Below, piece by piece: positions 37,745-50,261 of a DNA stretch of 64,000 nt. The position numbers were made by a program, and so were the translations under genes. The stretch is from assembly GCA_000231825.2 (NCBI GenBank), contig JH720299.1:1476675-1540674 (forward strand). The letters run 5' to 3'. The DNA is from Tetrahymena elliotti 4EA. Taxonomy: Eukaryota; Ciliophora; Oligohymenophorea; Hymenostomatida; Tetrahymenidae. The notes under the pieces were generated by a model. The model saw nothing but the letters and a program-made list of their open reading frames with translations. It was not told where the DNA came from and ran no database searches. Positions within the stretch are counted from its first letter, which is position 1, and every line of letters begins with the position of its first letter.

Positions 37745-39481
37745 ATGCCTGATCATTAAAATGGAGAACAAAACTATAAAATTGAAGTCGTTTAGATGAG
37801 TTAAATTTAGGAAAATGATGAAGAGATGTATTCTCCATAACCAAAATACTTGCAAGAGAGAAAGAAGCATTCAACTATTTTTGTACCTTAGCTTAAATCG
37901 ATTAATAATTTGGGTGAATAATTTCCTTTATTTCCAGAACAAAGAAATTCTCCTACAAAAAAAAAGAATCTCAGTGAGAAGCTCTTGGATAAACACATCA
38001 GCCTTATCAGATAAGATCTAATATACTTCTTGGGTAACACTTTAGCAATAAGTGAAATAAAAGAAGAAATTAGTTAAAATGCTAACAACTGTATTGTCTT
38101 ACTTCAGCATGCTACAGCCTAAATAATTTCATCTGTCAACAAGAATAAATATTTTATGGTAATTTTAGTTAAAATAAAAAAATCTATTATGATTTATTTA
38201 CTTATTTAAATAGTTTACTGAAGATTAGTTGAAGTAAGTTGGAGAATTTTTTAGAGACAAATTGTTTGAATATGGGTTTGCCCTTTAAGAAGTCTTATTT
38301 TTCCATAAAAAATATAATTTTTTGGTTTCGCAAATTTTTAGAAAAAGTCTTTTCGACCAAATAGAGAGTTCTCATCCATTAAACTTACTTATAGATGAAA
38401 CAATTTCAAAATTGTCAGATAAGATCATTTTCCTGAAAAAATTTGAAATAGAAGATTTAGATAATTTGAGAAATGCAATCATGGCAATGCTTAGTGACAG
38501 CAAAGACATTCTTTTGTATTACTTAGATATGTATAAGGGTCTTATACAAATTCAGACACTTGATTTTTCAATGCTCAAAATGACCCTTTACGATATTCTA
38601 AAATAAAAAAATTATCCTAACGATGTAGTTTTCTCTGTAGTTGAGAGAGTAGAAAAAGTGAGAAATTATCTCTTTCCATAATATCAATTTTCTGACTCTA
38701 ATTTCAGAAAAAATATCACAAGTCTCTTCTATTATGTAATTTTTATCCTCAAAATTTATATTTAAATAATTTAATTTATCTTAAATTAATTTTTTTTTAG
38801 GACAAGACAATAGGAGGATATTTCCTAGACCCTTCTTTGTAAACAATATAAGAATTTATTCACTCACTTTGGAACTGCTTGCATGGACTAAATACTTTAG
38901 AAAAGTTTGCTGAACAGCTTAAGAATTTCCTTAAAATAGAACCAAACGAGAAATTTATAGGAATATTGTATGATTTCATTATAGAATACATTTAAAAGAC
39001 ATTAAATGAAGATTAAATGGATGATCTGATTGTAAAAGATTTTTTTTTTTAAATATTTGATTGAATTAATTATTTTTAAAATTAGTTTAAATTTTATAAA
39101 TTGAAACAAATTGTAAACTCGTAATAATTAATACCAACAATAGCTTAGATAGATATCAATTAATTAGTAGAAACAATTAAAGAAATAACACTAATAAAAT
39201 CAATAAGTAAATAAATACCAGTAGACTTAAAAGAAGCAAAGATATTTGATTTCAGATTTTTACAAATGTTTATTGATTTTGTAGTAGGATCAAATAAAGA
39301 AGTTATATCAGTTTATGAAATAAAATTGATTAAAGTTGCTATGAATACAGATATAGAGACAGTTAAATTTTAATTCGAAATTTTGAAATAAGCTTTGAAT
39401 GCACTTAATCTAGAATCCAGATTTATTGATGAAATAACTTTCCTTTACAACCTTCTTCTTATCAAATAACTATCTAAATGA
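37745..39481 (+). CDS. Four-exon orphan protein of 520 residues
   Basis: The exons are 37745-38158, 38214-38735, 38801-39031 and 39086-39481. The introns are 55, 65 and 54 nt, all GT-AG, all phase 0 and extremely T/A-rich. The joined frame is open throughout and ends at TGA 39479-39481. The first 80 residues are polar and probably disordered. The rest is a mix of amphipathic helices rich in Leu, Ile, Phe, Lys and Glu with few cysteines, typical of a globular all-helical protein. No signal peptide or membrane helix was seen. I do not recognise a family. The even phase and clean splice signals make the gene model reliable although its function is unknown. It starts only about 200 bp after the preceding gene on the same strand. 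Confidence 0.75.
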
Positions 39482-40236
39482 ATTATCAAATTCATTTCTT
39501 TTATGCAAATATTCTTCCTAATAAAAATTTTCCAAATTAATTATTAATAAAAAAATATATTTCAATTGATTATATCTTTAATAATTACTAAAAAAAAAAC
39601 TAACTAACGATTACTATTATTAAAAAATTTTGTATTGATTCTCAATTTTTGTTGTAAGTAATATTTTAAATAATTATTCTGATTCAAAAAATATTAGTAT
39701 TCCTTACAGCCTTGAGATTTCCCATTTATACTAAAATTTATTCTTTTTCAAACATTCTTCTAAAATGTGAAAATAAATATTATTAGTCAATTTAGTAAAA
39801 AAAATTCAAAAAAAGATTGTCTTTGACTAAAAAAAATTCCATTTTAATCCCTTTAATAAAAATTTATGAAAATGAACATTATCTAAAAATAAAAGTTTTT
39901 ACTACATAACTAAACAAGTCTAAATTATTGTCTATGCTATGCCACAAAAATTAAATTCCTTAAATAAATTAAAATGGGTAAAAATTAAAATTTGAATCTG
40001 TAAAAAATAATAGTCATTATTTTTTAAAAGAGATTTTTAATTTTTAAATAAATCTAATTTAACAAAAAAATTAAGAATAAGTAAAGGGTAAAAGTTTACA
40101 TTTAAAACAAAAAACAAACAAAAAAATAATTTACACATAAAATACTTAAATTAAATAAATAAAAATATTTTGAAATTCTTGAGGAATGTATGTATAGTTG
40201 TGTTATTGTAAGTTATCATTGTTAAAATAAATAGAT
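39482..40236. other. Intergenic, convergent gene ends
   Basis: Lies between the 3' ends of a plus-strand and a minus-strand gene. Very AT-rich, no gene seen. Confidence 0.5.
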
Positions 40237-43200
40237 TCAAATATTTTTGTTAGTGATGAAATTTTAGAAGAAATCAATTACAGAGTTAAATCTTTGAGAT
40301 AATGATTTGTTTTGTTATTGTTCTTAAGGGTATAAATCAATAATTTTTTGCTATTCAAAGCTTGTGTTTTTACTTAATAAAACTTTATATTGTTTCTCCA
40401 AATTATTAAATATTTATTAGTGTTTTTCAGAAATATTATTTCCTTTCACCTTTTTCAGGTTTTATCCTTCATTGATTTAATTATCCTTACCAATCACTTG
40501 TGATAAAAGCCTTTTCTTATTGAGCTATTCTTCTTATTAAACATCTGCTGTTCTTATTTAATTATTATCTGGTTATTTATCTTCTATTTGCATTGGTTCT
40601 TAAGTTTCGTTAGGTCTCTCTAAATTTGAACTTGATTGAGTTTTCTCTTTATCCTATTCTATAGTTAAATTCTCATTTAACTTAGCTTATAGTTACTAAT
40701 TTTAGTTATCATCTGATTAAATTTACTTTTCATTTGAATTCATTTTTGCAATTTTTTCTTAAAATTTATCTTCAGATTTAATATTTTTTTTATTTGCTTA
40801 AATTTTAACTTCTAAAGGCTTTTATACTTCATTTGCTTTAAGATCTTAGCCTCTTATTTCTGTCTTTTCTATCCTAGAAGTTTAAGCTTATACTTGATCT
40901 TAACTATTTGTTTTAGTAATTAATTAATTCTTACTTCCATTAGGTTATTAACTTAAATTATTCTCTTATTTTTTATTCATTTAATCATTTGCTTAAGAAG
41001 GCTATTAAATTTGTTTTTTTTCATTTATAGAGGCTACCTTATTAGTTTGTTCATTTTAGCTATTTTTAATCAATTTTTGTTTATCTAAATTAATCTATGG
41101 CAATTATTTTTATTGAACTTAAAGTTGATTTTTCTAATTGCTTTCATTTTAATTATTTTCTAATTTCTTAGTAACACTATTTGAATTCTTTCTTTCATTT
41201 TTTGGATCATTAACAATATTTTAACTCACTTTAACTCCATTTTCTTTAATTTCCTTGTTCTCCTTCTAAACCAAAACAGCTACTTTTTCAGAGGGAGATA
41301 TTTCACCCTCCTCAAGCTCCATTTAGGAATTAGATTATTGATTTGATATACTCTTTATATTATTTTATATTTGCTATTGCAAGTTTTTATTATCTTCTTT
41401 GATTTCATTTTTTCTTAAATCTCCTTTGTTATTACTTTCAACTTATTTATTAAGCTAATCTTTATTTGACATTAGAATATTATTTTGAATGGATAAAGAA
41501 ACTTTTTAAATGGATAAAGAAACTTTTTATGAGGTATTTTAACTTAATTTTCTTTCTATTTAAGGAACCTATTTGTTTTCTAACTAATTAATTTATTGAT
41601 TTGTTTTAGCATTTTATTGTAGAATGCTTTCTTATTTATTATTTTAACTTCCTTATTAATTATTCATTTTATTTTCACTTTGTTTTTTTTAATTCTCTGA
41701 ACCATTTTCAACTTGTTAATTTTATTTCTCTAAAGGAATAGGCTAACTCTTTTACTACTATTATGAACTATTATTCCCTTATTATTATTACATTTTCTTT
41801 TAATGAATATTAGTATAAGTATTATCCTATTTCTTGATCGGACTTATAGAAGAAGATCTCCTTGTTGATTAATCTTGATTTTTATTAACTTAAGCTGAAT
41901 TTTATCTTTTAAATTCTGTTGGTTTTAATTACTTAGAAGGATCATCATTATTCTTATTATTTTATTCTGTTTTTTATACTGATTAAATTTACATCAAATT
42001 CTACCTTTAAAATTGCTATTAAACTTAATTTGTATTATCTTTTTGCTGTTATTAAGCTTTTACTGTTTGTGAAGATTATTATTATTGTTACTATTAGTTG
42101 ATTTACAATCCAATTTTAGGGACATCTCTCATTTAGTTATTATTTGTATTCTATTTTTCATTTGGGGTTTCATTTATTTAGTTTGATTAAATGCTATTTG
42201 TTTATTAGTTATTTTATTTATTTACTTGGATATTTCCTAAACTAGGTCTTTAGGAATTATTATCATTTTATTGTTACTAATTTTGAGGTGTTTTAACAAT
42301 ATTTAAATTAAGTGAAGGAGTTTTTAAAAATGGATTTTGTTTATTATCCTAAACTTAAATATTCTTTTGATCATTTTAGTTTTATTGATTATTTCTAACT
42401 TGATTATTATTGCTGTTATTAGTATTATCATTAGATGAGCCATTATTGTTATTTTAATATACATTATTTGTAGATTTAGTAATATTTTGAGTGTTTATTT
42501 ATTAAACTTGTTGATTTGGTTTAGCACCATTGTTTAAAAGTAAATTTTTACTTAATGAAATACTAGGTTTACCAATATTGTTGATAGTTTATTCAATATT
42601 TTTATTCTAAGCATTTTAAGTTTGTTAATTAGCCTAAGAATTCTAATTATTGACTTGATTTAAATTTTGAAGTGGATTTTTTCTAGTTAAGATATTCTAA
42701 GATAAAGCAGAATTATTTTGTTAGACTTATTCTTGAGATTAATTGTTTCCCCTTTCTTGACTATTTTTAGTTGAAATCTAATTTTTATTTTGCTACGATT
42801 ATATATTCATGTTACCTTTTTAAAATTAAAATAATTTATAAATATCATAAAAAAAATTAATTCTTACTTAATAAATTTGGTTTACTTAGCATTTGTTAAT
42901 TATTCTTTGGCTCTTAATTATGAGGCTTAGAAATTTAAATATTAGCATTTGAATTATTTTATTGCTACTGCTATTGTTAAGTATTTGCTTTTTCTTAATT
43001 CTAATTATTTTAAGGTGGTATTAACTTGGGTTTACTCAAATTCAAATTTGGAATTTTTTTATCAACTGATTAAGAAGCACTTTTGTTATTTTCTATTTCT
43101 ATTTTTTCATTTTACTATCTTGGATTCAAGTTATTATTATTTTAAGAAACCTAATTATTTTTTTGAGCTTAATTGTTAGTACTAGCTATAGTATTCTACT

Positions 43201-43638
43201 TTACAATTATCTTTTATTATGAGCTTTGATTTCCATTCGATTAATTTTATTATTACTATGATGATTATTATTACGACTATTGATTTTGAGATGTTGAATT
43301 CCTTTCCTATTCTATTTTACCATTACTATTTTGAGAAGTTATTGAGGGATTATCTTTTTAAAAAAATAAATATGATTATTTTCATTTAACTAAAAAGACA
43401 TTTTACTTGAGTTTGTTGTTTGAGAAACTCTATTTAGCACCAGTTTATTAGAATTTCTACTTTCTGATTAATTCAAAGATTAGGTATTTATTGTCTTTTA
43501 GTTACTGCTATTAGCATTATTACTACTGTTGCTATTATTATTGCTATTACTAATACTAGTATTGATGATATTTAAATTGGCGTTACTTTTGTTTTAACTA
43601 TTCAAACTTTCTTGAGGGAGTTTTTACAAATTTTCCAT
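40237..43638 (-). CDS. Q/N-rich low-complexity protein of unknown function
   Basis: Three exons on the minus strand (43638-43407, 43353-42868 and 42815-40237) are separated by introns of 53 and 52 nt, both GT-AG. The joined frame codes for 1,098 residues in the ciliate code. Asn and Gln make up most of the sequence, with runs of Q encoded by mixed TAA, TAG and CAA. About residue 350 onward has more charged residues. The last 90 residues (from KRLLSQVIGKDN to the end, including FNNLEKQYKVLL) look helical and may be the only folded part. A 21-bp tandem duplication near 41490-41530 repeats KVSLSIQ. No domain was recognised. The start codon is uncertain because coding-like sequence (ADTQLKVIKTSTLTKQ) continues upstream to about 43690, and an additional 5' exon is possible. 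Confidence 0.68.
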
Positions 43639-43879
43639 AGATTTTTGCTTAGTTAATGTTGAAGTTTTAATGACTTTTAACTGAGTATCTGCATTAGCTA
43701 ATATTGATAAGATAATTCATTATTTTATAATTTGATAAGAAGTTAAATAATAATGAAATAAAATAATTTATTTGATTATTTTTTTTACATTTATTTGATA
43801 TTGTCTAGGAGATCTGTTAAGTCTACTGTTTTGAATTAAAAAAAAAAGTATATTAAATTAAGAAGTGAATATTAAGTGA

Positions 43880-44005
43880 ATAATTACTAAAGAGTTGCGA
43901 GAACCACTATTAGCTACCTAAGGCGAAGATGAAGAAGTATTTACTGTTTTTAATCAAACAGATAAGGAAAAAGTGAGGCTTTAAATAGCTTATAAATCAT
44001 ACAAA
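43880..44005 (+). pseudogene. Orphan annexin-like repeat exon
   Basis: A 42-codon open stretch between an upstream TGA and a GTAAGT splice-donor-like site reads ELREPLLATQGEDEEVF and so on, to LQIAYKSYK. This resembles the first half of an annexin repeat (G-x-G-T-D-E-x-x followed by R-x-x-I-x-x-x-Y-K). The expected second half (Y-G-K-D-L...) and other annexin repeats were not found in the following 1.8 kb. It is probably a leftover exon of a duplicated or dead gene. The resemblance is by eye over about 35 residues, so chance cannot be excluded. Confidence 0.35.
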
Positions 44006-44009
44006 GTAA

Positions 44010-45799
44010 GTAAGTAATTATTTCATGACTTAGAGACAAGACTCTGATTGATTGATTGATTCATTTATTTATTTATTCACTAATTTTGTTTCTAAATTGA
44101 TTTGCTAAATTAGAACATGAATTTTTGAATTGCAGTTCTTTTTTTTGCTTGAATTTTTTCAATCAGTCAGCCAGATGGTCAACGAACTCAGTCAGTCAGA
44201 GATTAATGAATTATATTTATTTATTTTTTTTGTATTAGGAGAGAAATAAGTTTTTTCATACATCAATAAAACTACAAACACACAAATCATATTTCATTTA
44301 CCTTAGTTGTTTCTTTAGCTTCCAATGTGGTGAAATATCCTAAGTTGAATTAAATAAAATAATTATCAGATTCTACTTTTTTTTCTTTATTTTGATTATA
44401 CATTCTCTTTGTCCCTTCATTACTTCCTTTCCTTTGTGTACTCATTTTATTTTTACCTTCTATCTATTAAAAAGTTTAATCTTTCTTTTATCCTTCTATT
44501 TTCCTTTAAAAACTTTAATTTTAAGAATAATTTCTAATTAATTACTTCAATATCCATCTGAACATTCATTTGCATCAATCATTCATAGATCCATACAAAA
44601 GAGTTAATATCATCAAAAATTCAAATATCTAACTAAATCCCAAAAAACTTATTAGTATATTTGATACTATCAAAAATTCCTATCACTTTAAATGAGCTAC
44701 CCATTTTAGAATTTCTGTCTGTCCCTTTTATACTTTAATTTTTTTTATTTTAAAATAATTTTTTTTTTGAGAATTTGTTTTATCCAATCAGAAATTAGGT
44801 TTTTAAAAATGTTCAATAAAAATTTTTTCTCTTTTATGTTTTTTTGAAATTCATATATGATAAATAGATGAATCAACCAACTTAAATTAGTATTTTACGC
44901 AAATAAGTTTTAAAAATGAATAATAAAAACAAACCTTGGCTTAAGCAATCGTTTTGGTTTGTCTTTCCTTAAAGGTGGTTTATTTCATGATTCAATACCT
45001 TCTTAATACCTATGACTTAAATTTCAATCTCCTATTATTAAATTCAATTTCCCTAAAAACTCATTAAATGAACATTAACAAGAATATTAAACTTATCCTC
45101 TTAATAAATTAACTAACTAATTTTTCACCTTAGTTTACATAACTAGTTAAATAATAAAATTATCTTAGAATTCACTTTAATAATAATTAAGTAGTAACTT
45201 TATCGGATTTATCAAAAGACTAATCTTTATTAAACATTAGGAAAATATATTTAGCATACAGATAGAAAACGAATACAGAAGAAGAGTTACTATCTTAAAA
45301 AAACTTATGAATGAATCTCTAAATCATAGAAGTAAATTAATAACAAAATTGTAAAAAAGTATGAAATAACATTATTGAATGCAATAGAACTGTAAATGAT
45401 TTATGTTTGTTTGGTAACAGGACATTGTAGAATATATTTTTTTGATAAAAAATGTTAATTTAATATTTCATTCATTTTCAAATGATATTTGCTCAATGCA
45501 TGATTTTCATTCATATAGATTTAAAAATCTATTTTAATTTCATTTTTTATATTATCTTTTTGTAGCTAACTAATTATTTGTTATGTTAGCAGCTTGTTTT
45601 CTGGCTTACCTATTTGGCTAAGCAGAAGAATTTTTATAAAAACTTCTATTTTAACTTCTCAAAAGGAACTAGATACTTTAAGGTTTGATTATTCATTATA
45701 ATGTAAAGATATTTTTTTTATCAAAAAATAATTAAATAAATTAACAAATAATAATTTTTTTGAATTTTTAGAAAGGAGAATTAGCTGAATTTTAAAGAA
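44010..45799. other. Intergenic, with simple repeats
   Basis: 44052-44085 is a run of gatt and attt tetranucleotides, and 44160-44205 repeats 'tcagtcag'. 44370-44520 is pyrimidine-rich. No gene was found. The part just before 45800 (a T-rich run ending in 'tttttag' at 45770) looks like a 3' splice site, so Tpt1 may have an intron in its 5' leader. Confidence 0.5.
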
Positions 45800-46522
45800 A
45801 TGAAGAAGAGTTATGGAGGAAAGCGTAGAGATGATAACCCTGATACAGCATTATCAAAGAAGCTCTCATGGATTTTGAGACATGGGGCTGAAAAGGAAGG
45901 TCTTAAAATAGGAAATGATGGATATGTTTTACTTGAGGAAATTTTATCTAGAAATGATTACAAAGATGTTACATTCGATAGAGTTTAAAAGGTAGTAGAT
46001 AATAATGATAAGAAGAGATTTGAATTGACTCAAAAAGAATAAGATGGAAAGCTTTAATGGTTTATTAGAGCCTGTTAAGGTCACTCTATTAAAAGTATAA
46101 ATGATGAAGAGTTATTAGATAAAATATCTTTGGATGTTGCATAAACTCTTGGATTAGTTGTTCATGGAACATACAAATAATTCTGGGATCCTATTTCAAA
46201 GGAAGGTTTAAAAACTATGACAAGAAATCATATTCATTTTGCAATTGGATATCCTGGTGATAAAGAAGTTATTTCTGGTATGAGAAAAACCTGCGATATT
46301 TATATTGAAATCGATGTTCCCAAGGCTATTTAAGATGGCATTGATTTCTACATGTCTAAAAACAATGTAGTTTTAACTTCTGGTATCAATAAAGTTTTAC
46401 CTCCCAAGTATTTCAAATTAGTTAAAGATAGAAATGGAAAGGTTTTATTAGAATAGCCTAAAGAAGAAGTTGTTGAATAAAAAGATAAAGTAGAAGAAGA
46501 GGAACAAAAGTAAAGTAATTGA
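45800..46522 (+). CDS. TPT1: tRNA 2'-phosphotransferase (Tpt1/KptA family)
   Basis: The protein is 240 residues and the TAA/TAG codons are read as Gln. Tpt1 transfers the 2'-phosphate left at the splice junction of ligated tRNAs to NAD+, the last step of tRNA splicing. Family landmarks are all present: LSKKLSWILRHG near residues 18-29, which contributes a catalytic Arg and His; QGHS; VVHGTYKQFWDPI; RNHIHFA, with the second Arg and His; and the C-terminal VVLTSG. The length is close to other eukaryotic Tpt1 proteins. The last 25 residues are Glu/Lys-rich and dispensable-looking. A standard-code frame would stop at residue 62. Transcription converges on the BDP1 gene 1.2 kb downstream. Confidence 0.93.
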
Positions 46523-47707
46523 TTAATTTAAATAATCAATAAATAAATGATAATTTGATAAATAATAACAAACTTAATCAATTAAATAATCATCAAATCA
46601 ATAAAAATATTTTAATATTTTAATTATTTGTTTCATATCAAAATTCTTGTGTATTCTTTAATCGGTTAAAATATTTCATCTTATATTTTGGTTGTCAACA
46701 ATTTAATTTTCAAAAAATTAGTTTAAAAATAAAAATATTTAGTGAGCAAGTAAATAATATTGATTTAATTGAAATATAAAAATAATTTCAAATTAATATT
46801 CAAAATTAATCCATTAAAATATTTCAAAAAAGAATTTACTATTCGAATAAATTGAAGTGAATAATTTCTTTTAAATCATAAAATCCAAAAGAGTCTGATA
46901 TCAAACACAAAGACGATAGATAGTAGGGTTTGATAGAAACATATTTTTAAAGTTAAATCTAATCTAGATATAAAAAAAGGAATAACTATTTAATAATAAA
47001 TGTGCTATTTATTTAAATAATTTCATTAAATCCAAAATAGTCTGATATCAAACACAAAGATGGTAGTAGGGTTAGATAGAAACATATTTGTAAAGTTAAT
47101 ACTAATCTAGACATAAAAAAAAGGAATAACTATTTAATAATGAATGTGCTATTTATTTAACATTCATATCATAAAATTATTGATGCAGAAGGAAACCAAT
47201 TTATTTAATATTTATTGTAAATGGAAAACATTAGTTTAAGATATTGTGAAATTTTTAGTAAATTAATAAAATGTATAAGACTATTCAGATTGATTAAAAA
47301 AAAATGAATTAAACTTATGTACTTAAATTAGTAGATGGTAAATAATTAATAAAAATAATTAAATTAAAACAATCTAAAATTTGTTCTGTTAGTAAAATAA
47401 ATTCAAAAGAATGTGTTGAATGATTGGTTAACTGAAAATAAACTGAAATCAAATACGAGGTAATGTAGAAATAGATAGGTAAGTATGTTTAAAGAAAAAT
47501 AGATATGTATAGTTGATTCTATTTTTAGATATATAAAAAAGGGTATAATGACTTTGGACATGAAACATTCATTGATTTATTTATCATTCAAATTATTGAC
47601 AGTATCGGGAATATATTTATTATAGGTTTCCTGTAGAGGTTTGGAGAAAGGATCTTTTTTGCATATATTTTACTTTATTTTATAAAGAGATTAGGTGGCA
47701 AGTATTT
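46523..47707. other. Convergent intergenic region with a tandem duplication
   Basis: Between the 3' ends of Tpt1 and BDP1. Contains the 147-bp tandem repeat described separately. The rest is AT-rich with no gene seen. Confidence 0.55.
46881..47162. repeat. Tandem repeat, two copies with 147-bp period
   Basis: Copy 1 starts at 46881 and copy 2 at 47028. Both begin 'aaatccaaaa', continue 'tctgatatcaaacacaaaga' and end 'gtgctatttatttaa'. They differ by about a dozen substitutions and small indels. No coding frame spans them. A recent local duplication is the simplest explanation. Confidence 0.85.
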
Positions 47708-48334
47708 TCATTAATCTAAATTGGTTGTGGTATTTTGGGTTTCAATCAAAGCAGGGACTTATCCTTTTAAAGCTTGGTCAACTGCTTGGCTATTTTTTTT
47801 GTCTTCACGATTGAATTTGAGCATGACTTATTTTCTGGTTTTGGTCTTTAATTCTTTAGAGATGAAATCGAAGTTGGTTCCATGCTTAGCTAATAATTAC
47901 CAGAAAGCGACTTCCTCAGCATATGACCAGCGCTTTTACTTGGTATTTTCTGTTTGTCTAGTTCCCAAAACCATTTTTTAGATTTTTTGCTTCTTAACTT
48001 AGTAATAGTATTGTCTCTTTTCTTAAAGGATTTCACTTGCAATATATTACAAGTTGTCATCCTCTCCATCTACTGTGCTTTAATCGCACAAGATTTCAGC
48101 ACTCATTGTGGTAGTGTCTTAGTAGTCTTATAAATATTTGATATCCCTTTCTAATTTATTAGTATAAATTTGCTTTAATTCCTCAAAAGAAGTAGCTCTT
48201 TAACTGTCCATCTTGGCAAACATCATTTAAGTTTAATTTTAAGATAAATTGTCTTAATTCATAGAGTTTTGTGTTTAAATCATTGAGTTTACTACTATTG
48301 AGTGGTAGTCTTGTTGGTGAATTGATTGTAACAT
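47708..48334 (-). CDS. BDP1: TFIIIB subunit B'' (BDP1) Myb/SANT-domain protein, compact form
   Basis: The protein is 208 residues in the ciliate code, ending at TGA 47708-47710. Residues 134-187 (from KRWSYAEEVAFW through HGTNFDFIS to NREDKKN) form the extended SANT domain characteristic of BDP1/TFC5. This includes the G-T-D/N-F motif and the R-x-x-Q-V/I-x-x-K-F-x-R-E segment after the helices. BDP1 joins TBP and BRF1 in TFIIIB and helps RNA polymerase III open promoters of tRNA and 5S genes. Yeast and human BDP1 are much longer, and here only the SANT core and a helical N-terminal arm remain. The start is uncertain. ATG at 48334 is in frame, but an ATG with better context at 48366 is in a different frame that stops after 28 codons, so a small frameshift or a short upstream frame is possible. 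Confidence 0.8.
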
Positions 48335-50261
48335 GTTTGTTTTTGGGTGTTATAAAGGGTACTCATTTTATCTAAATTTAATTTTTTTTTTTAATTAATT
48401 ATTATTTAGAATTCTTTAAAAAATCCCTTTATAAATACAAAATTTAAAGTATCTACTGACTTTTTCTGATAAATTCAATAATATATTCTTCTCTTTTTCA
48501 TTTGTACCAACTTCCCCTTTTCCCTTGTGTTGGCTATTATTTTCATAATTATTATTCATCTATTTGTTTTTTTCAAACCACTTCAAATATTATTTTGCAA
48601 AAGCTAGCTATTCAAATTAGTTCTTCCTATTTAAAAATCTTTTGATTTTTAATGATACTCTTTTTAATAAGGGATAGGGGTTAATCAAATATCTCTTGAA
48701 ATTTATTAGAATTTATTAGGATGCATTATTGATATCAAGATGTTTTTTTCAACCAATATATAATGTGAATAATATTCAATAAATAAATTTCATTTTGAAT
48801 TTTGATGAAAGAAGCTATTTATTATTTTTCAGAAATCTCCAAATGAAGTGTCTATTTGATTACCTTTATCAATAGGAGATTCTATAAAAAGTATAGACAA
48901 AATTAATTAAAAAGAATCAAAATATAAATTTGAAAAAAGATTAAACTGTTAATTGCTCTTATTAAAGTGACTATCAATTAAAAACAGAGATTCATTCATA
49001 TTTAATACAAAAAAATAATATTTGTAACTTAAATAAAAAAATAAAGCCCATTTTTCTATTAACATTTGTTCTAGCACACACTTTCTATTGCTTTAAATTA
49101 AATTTTCTATTTGAATAAATGATTTAGTCTTTATATGAATTTACTCTCTCACTCTTTATCTACCTTAAAAAAAAAAAAAAATTTACTTTATCTTGTCTTC
49201 ATAAAATAAAGCAACCTATATTAATTCAAAAGAAGTTTTTAAATAGAATTATTTTATTTCACATTTTTATTCATTTTTAGAAAAATTTTTACAAAATTAA
49301 TTTGAAATATTTTTTAATTGGAAGAAAGAAATACAAGTTAAATAAATGAGAAAATTATTAAAAGCTTAAAAATTTTAAATAATCTTTTTTGTAGAAAAAG
49401 TAAAAACAATCATAAATCAAAAAATGCTTGCAATTATTAAAATCAAGTGAATATAAATTCCAAAAAAATTTAATATAAAACGTTTGGATAATTAACTGGT
49501 AAATATTGCAACTAAAACTAGGTAGATACTAAAATTACCTCAATTATCTAAAATAAATAGAGCTAAATCTCAATTACAGATATTTTTAATTAAGCAACTC
49601 TCTATTAAATAAATTCAACAAATAAATTAAATGCATTACTTAATAAACTGATAAAATTGTTGAGCTTCCCTATAAATAGTAACAATTATTTCTTTAATAA
49701 TTTAAAAAACTATATAATTGAATGGAATTAAGCAGCAAAAAAAAAAACATAGAATTTTGAAAAAAATAATTCTAATTATTTAACAATTAAAATTAAAATA
49801 TTTGAAATTTATAGAAATAAAAGAGAAATTTTGTTTATTATGAATAAGGTATATAATATTTAAATATTTTTTCTGATAATTTTCTCCTTGTTTTGAAGAA
49901 CAAATTATATAGAAGAAATAAATAAGTACATTAATCTTTAATACTTTATGCAATCAAATAAAAAAACCATAAATAAAGTTAAATACTTGAATAAATAATA
50001 ATAATGAAATTTTTTGTTATAAAGATAACTCTTTTCATTATTAGTATTAAGAACAAGAATTTTTAATGATTTCTATTACCAATCTTTTTCAATAACATTT
50101 TTTTTAAGTAAATTAAAAAATATTGAGTGGAGATAAAAAAAATTTAAAAGAACATCTTATTTTAGAAAAACTAATAAATAATTTTTGTTATTATTTTATG
50201 GAAAAAATCATAAGAGAATTAAGGTATATTTAATTAATTATTGAAAGAAATTAAATTTAAT
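48335..50261. other. AT-rich spacer, no gene seen
   Basis: This is 1.9 kb between two minus-strand genes, with several poly-A and poly-T runs (for example 49167-49181). No coding frame or relic was recognised. Confidence 0.5.

Noticed and set aside
42949..43179. 76-residue plus-strand frame
   Set aside because: Antisense to exon 2 of the Q/N-rich gene. T-rich complement of Asn/Gln codons gives Phe/Leu/Tyr by necessity.
44040..44210. Tetranucleotide runs (gatt, tcag) considered as telomeric or regulatory repeats
   Set aside because: They do not match the G4T2 ciliate telomere repeat and are short; treated as simple sequence.
45590..45680. Possible 5' exon adding a hydrophobic leader to Tpt1
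   Set aside because: An ATG and donor-like GT exist, but joining to the T-rich acceptor at about 45770 puts a TGA in frame, so no extension is supported.
47721..47981. 86-residue plus-strand frame
   Set aside because: Antisense to the BDP1 SANT domain.
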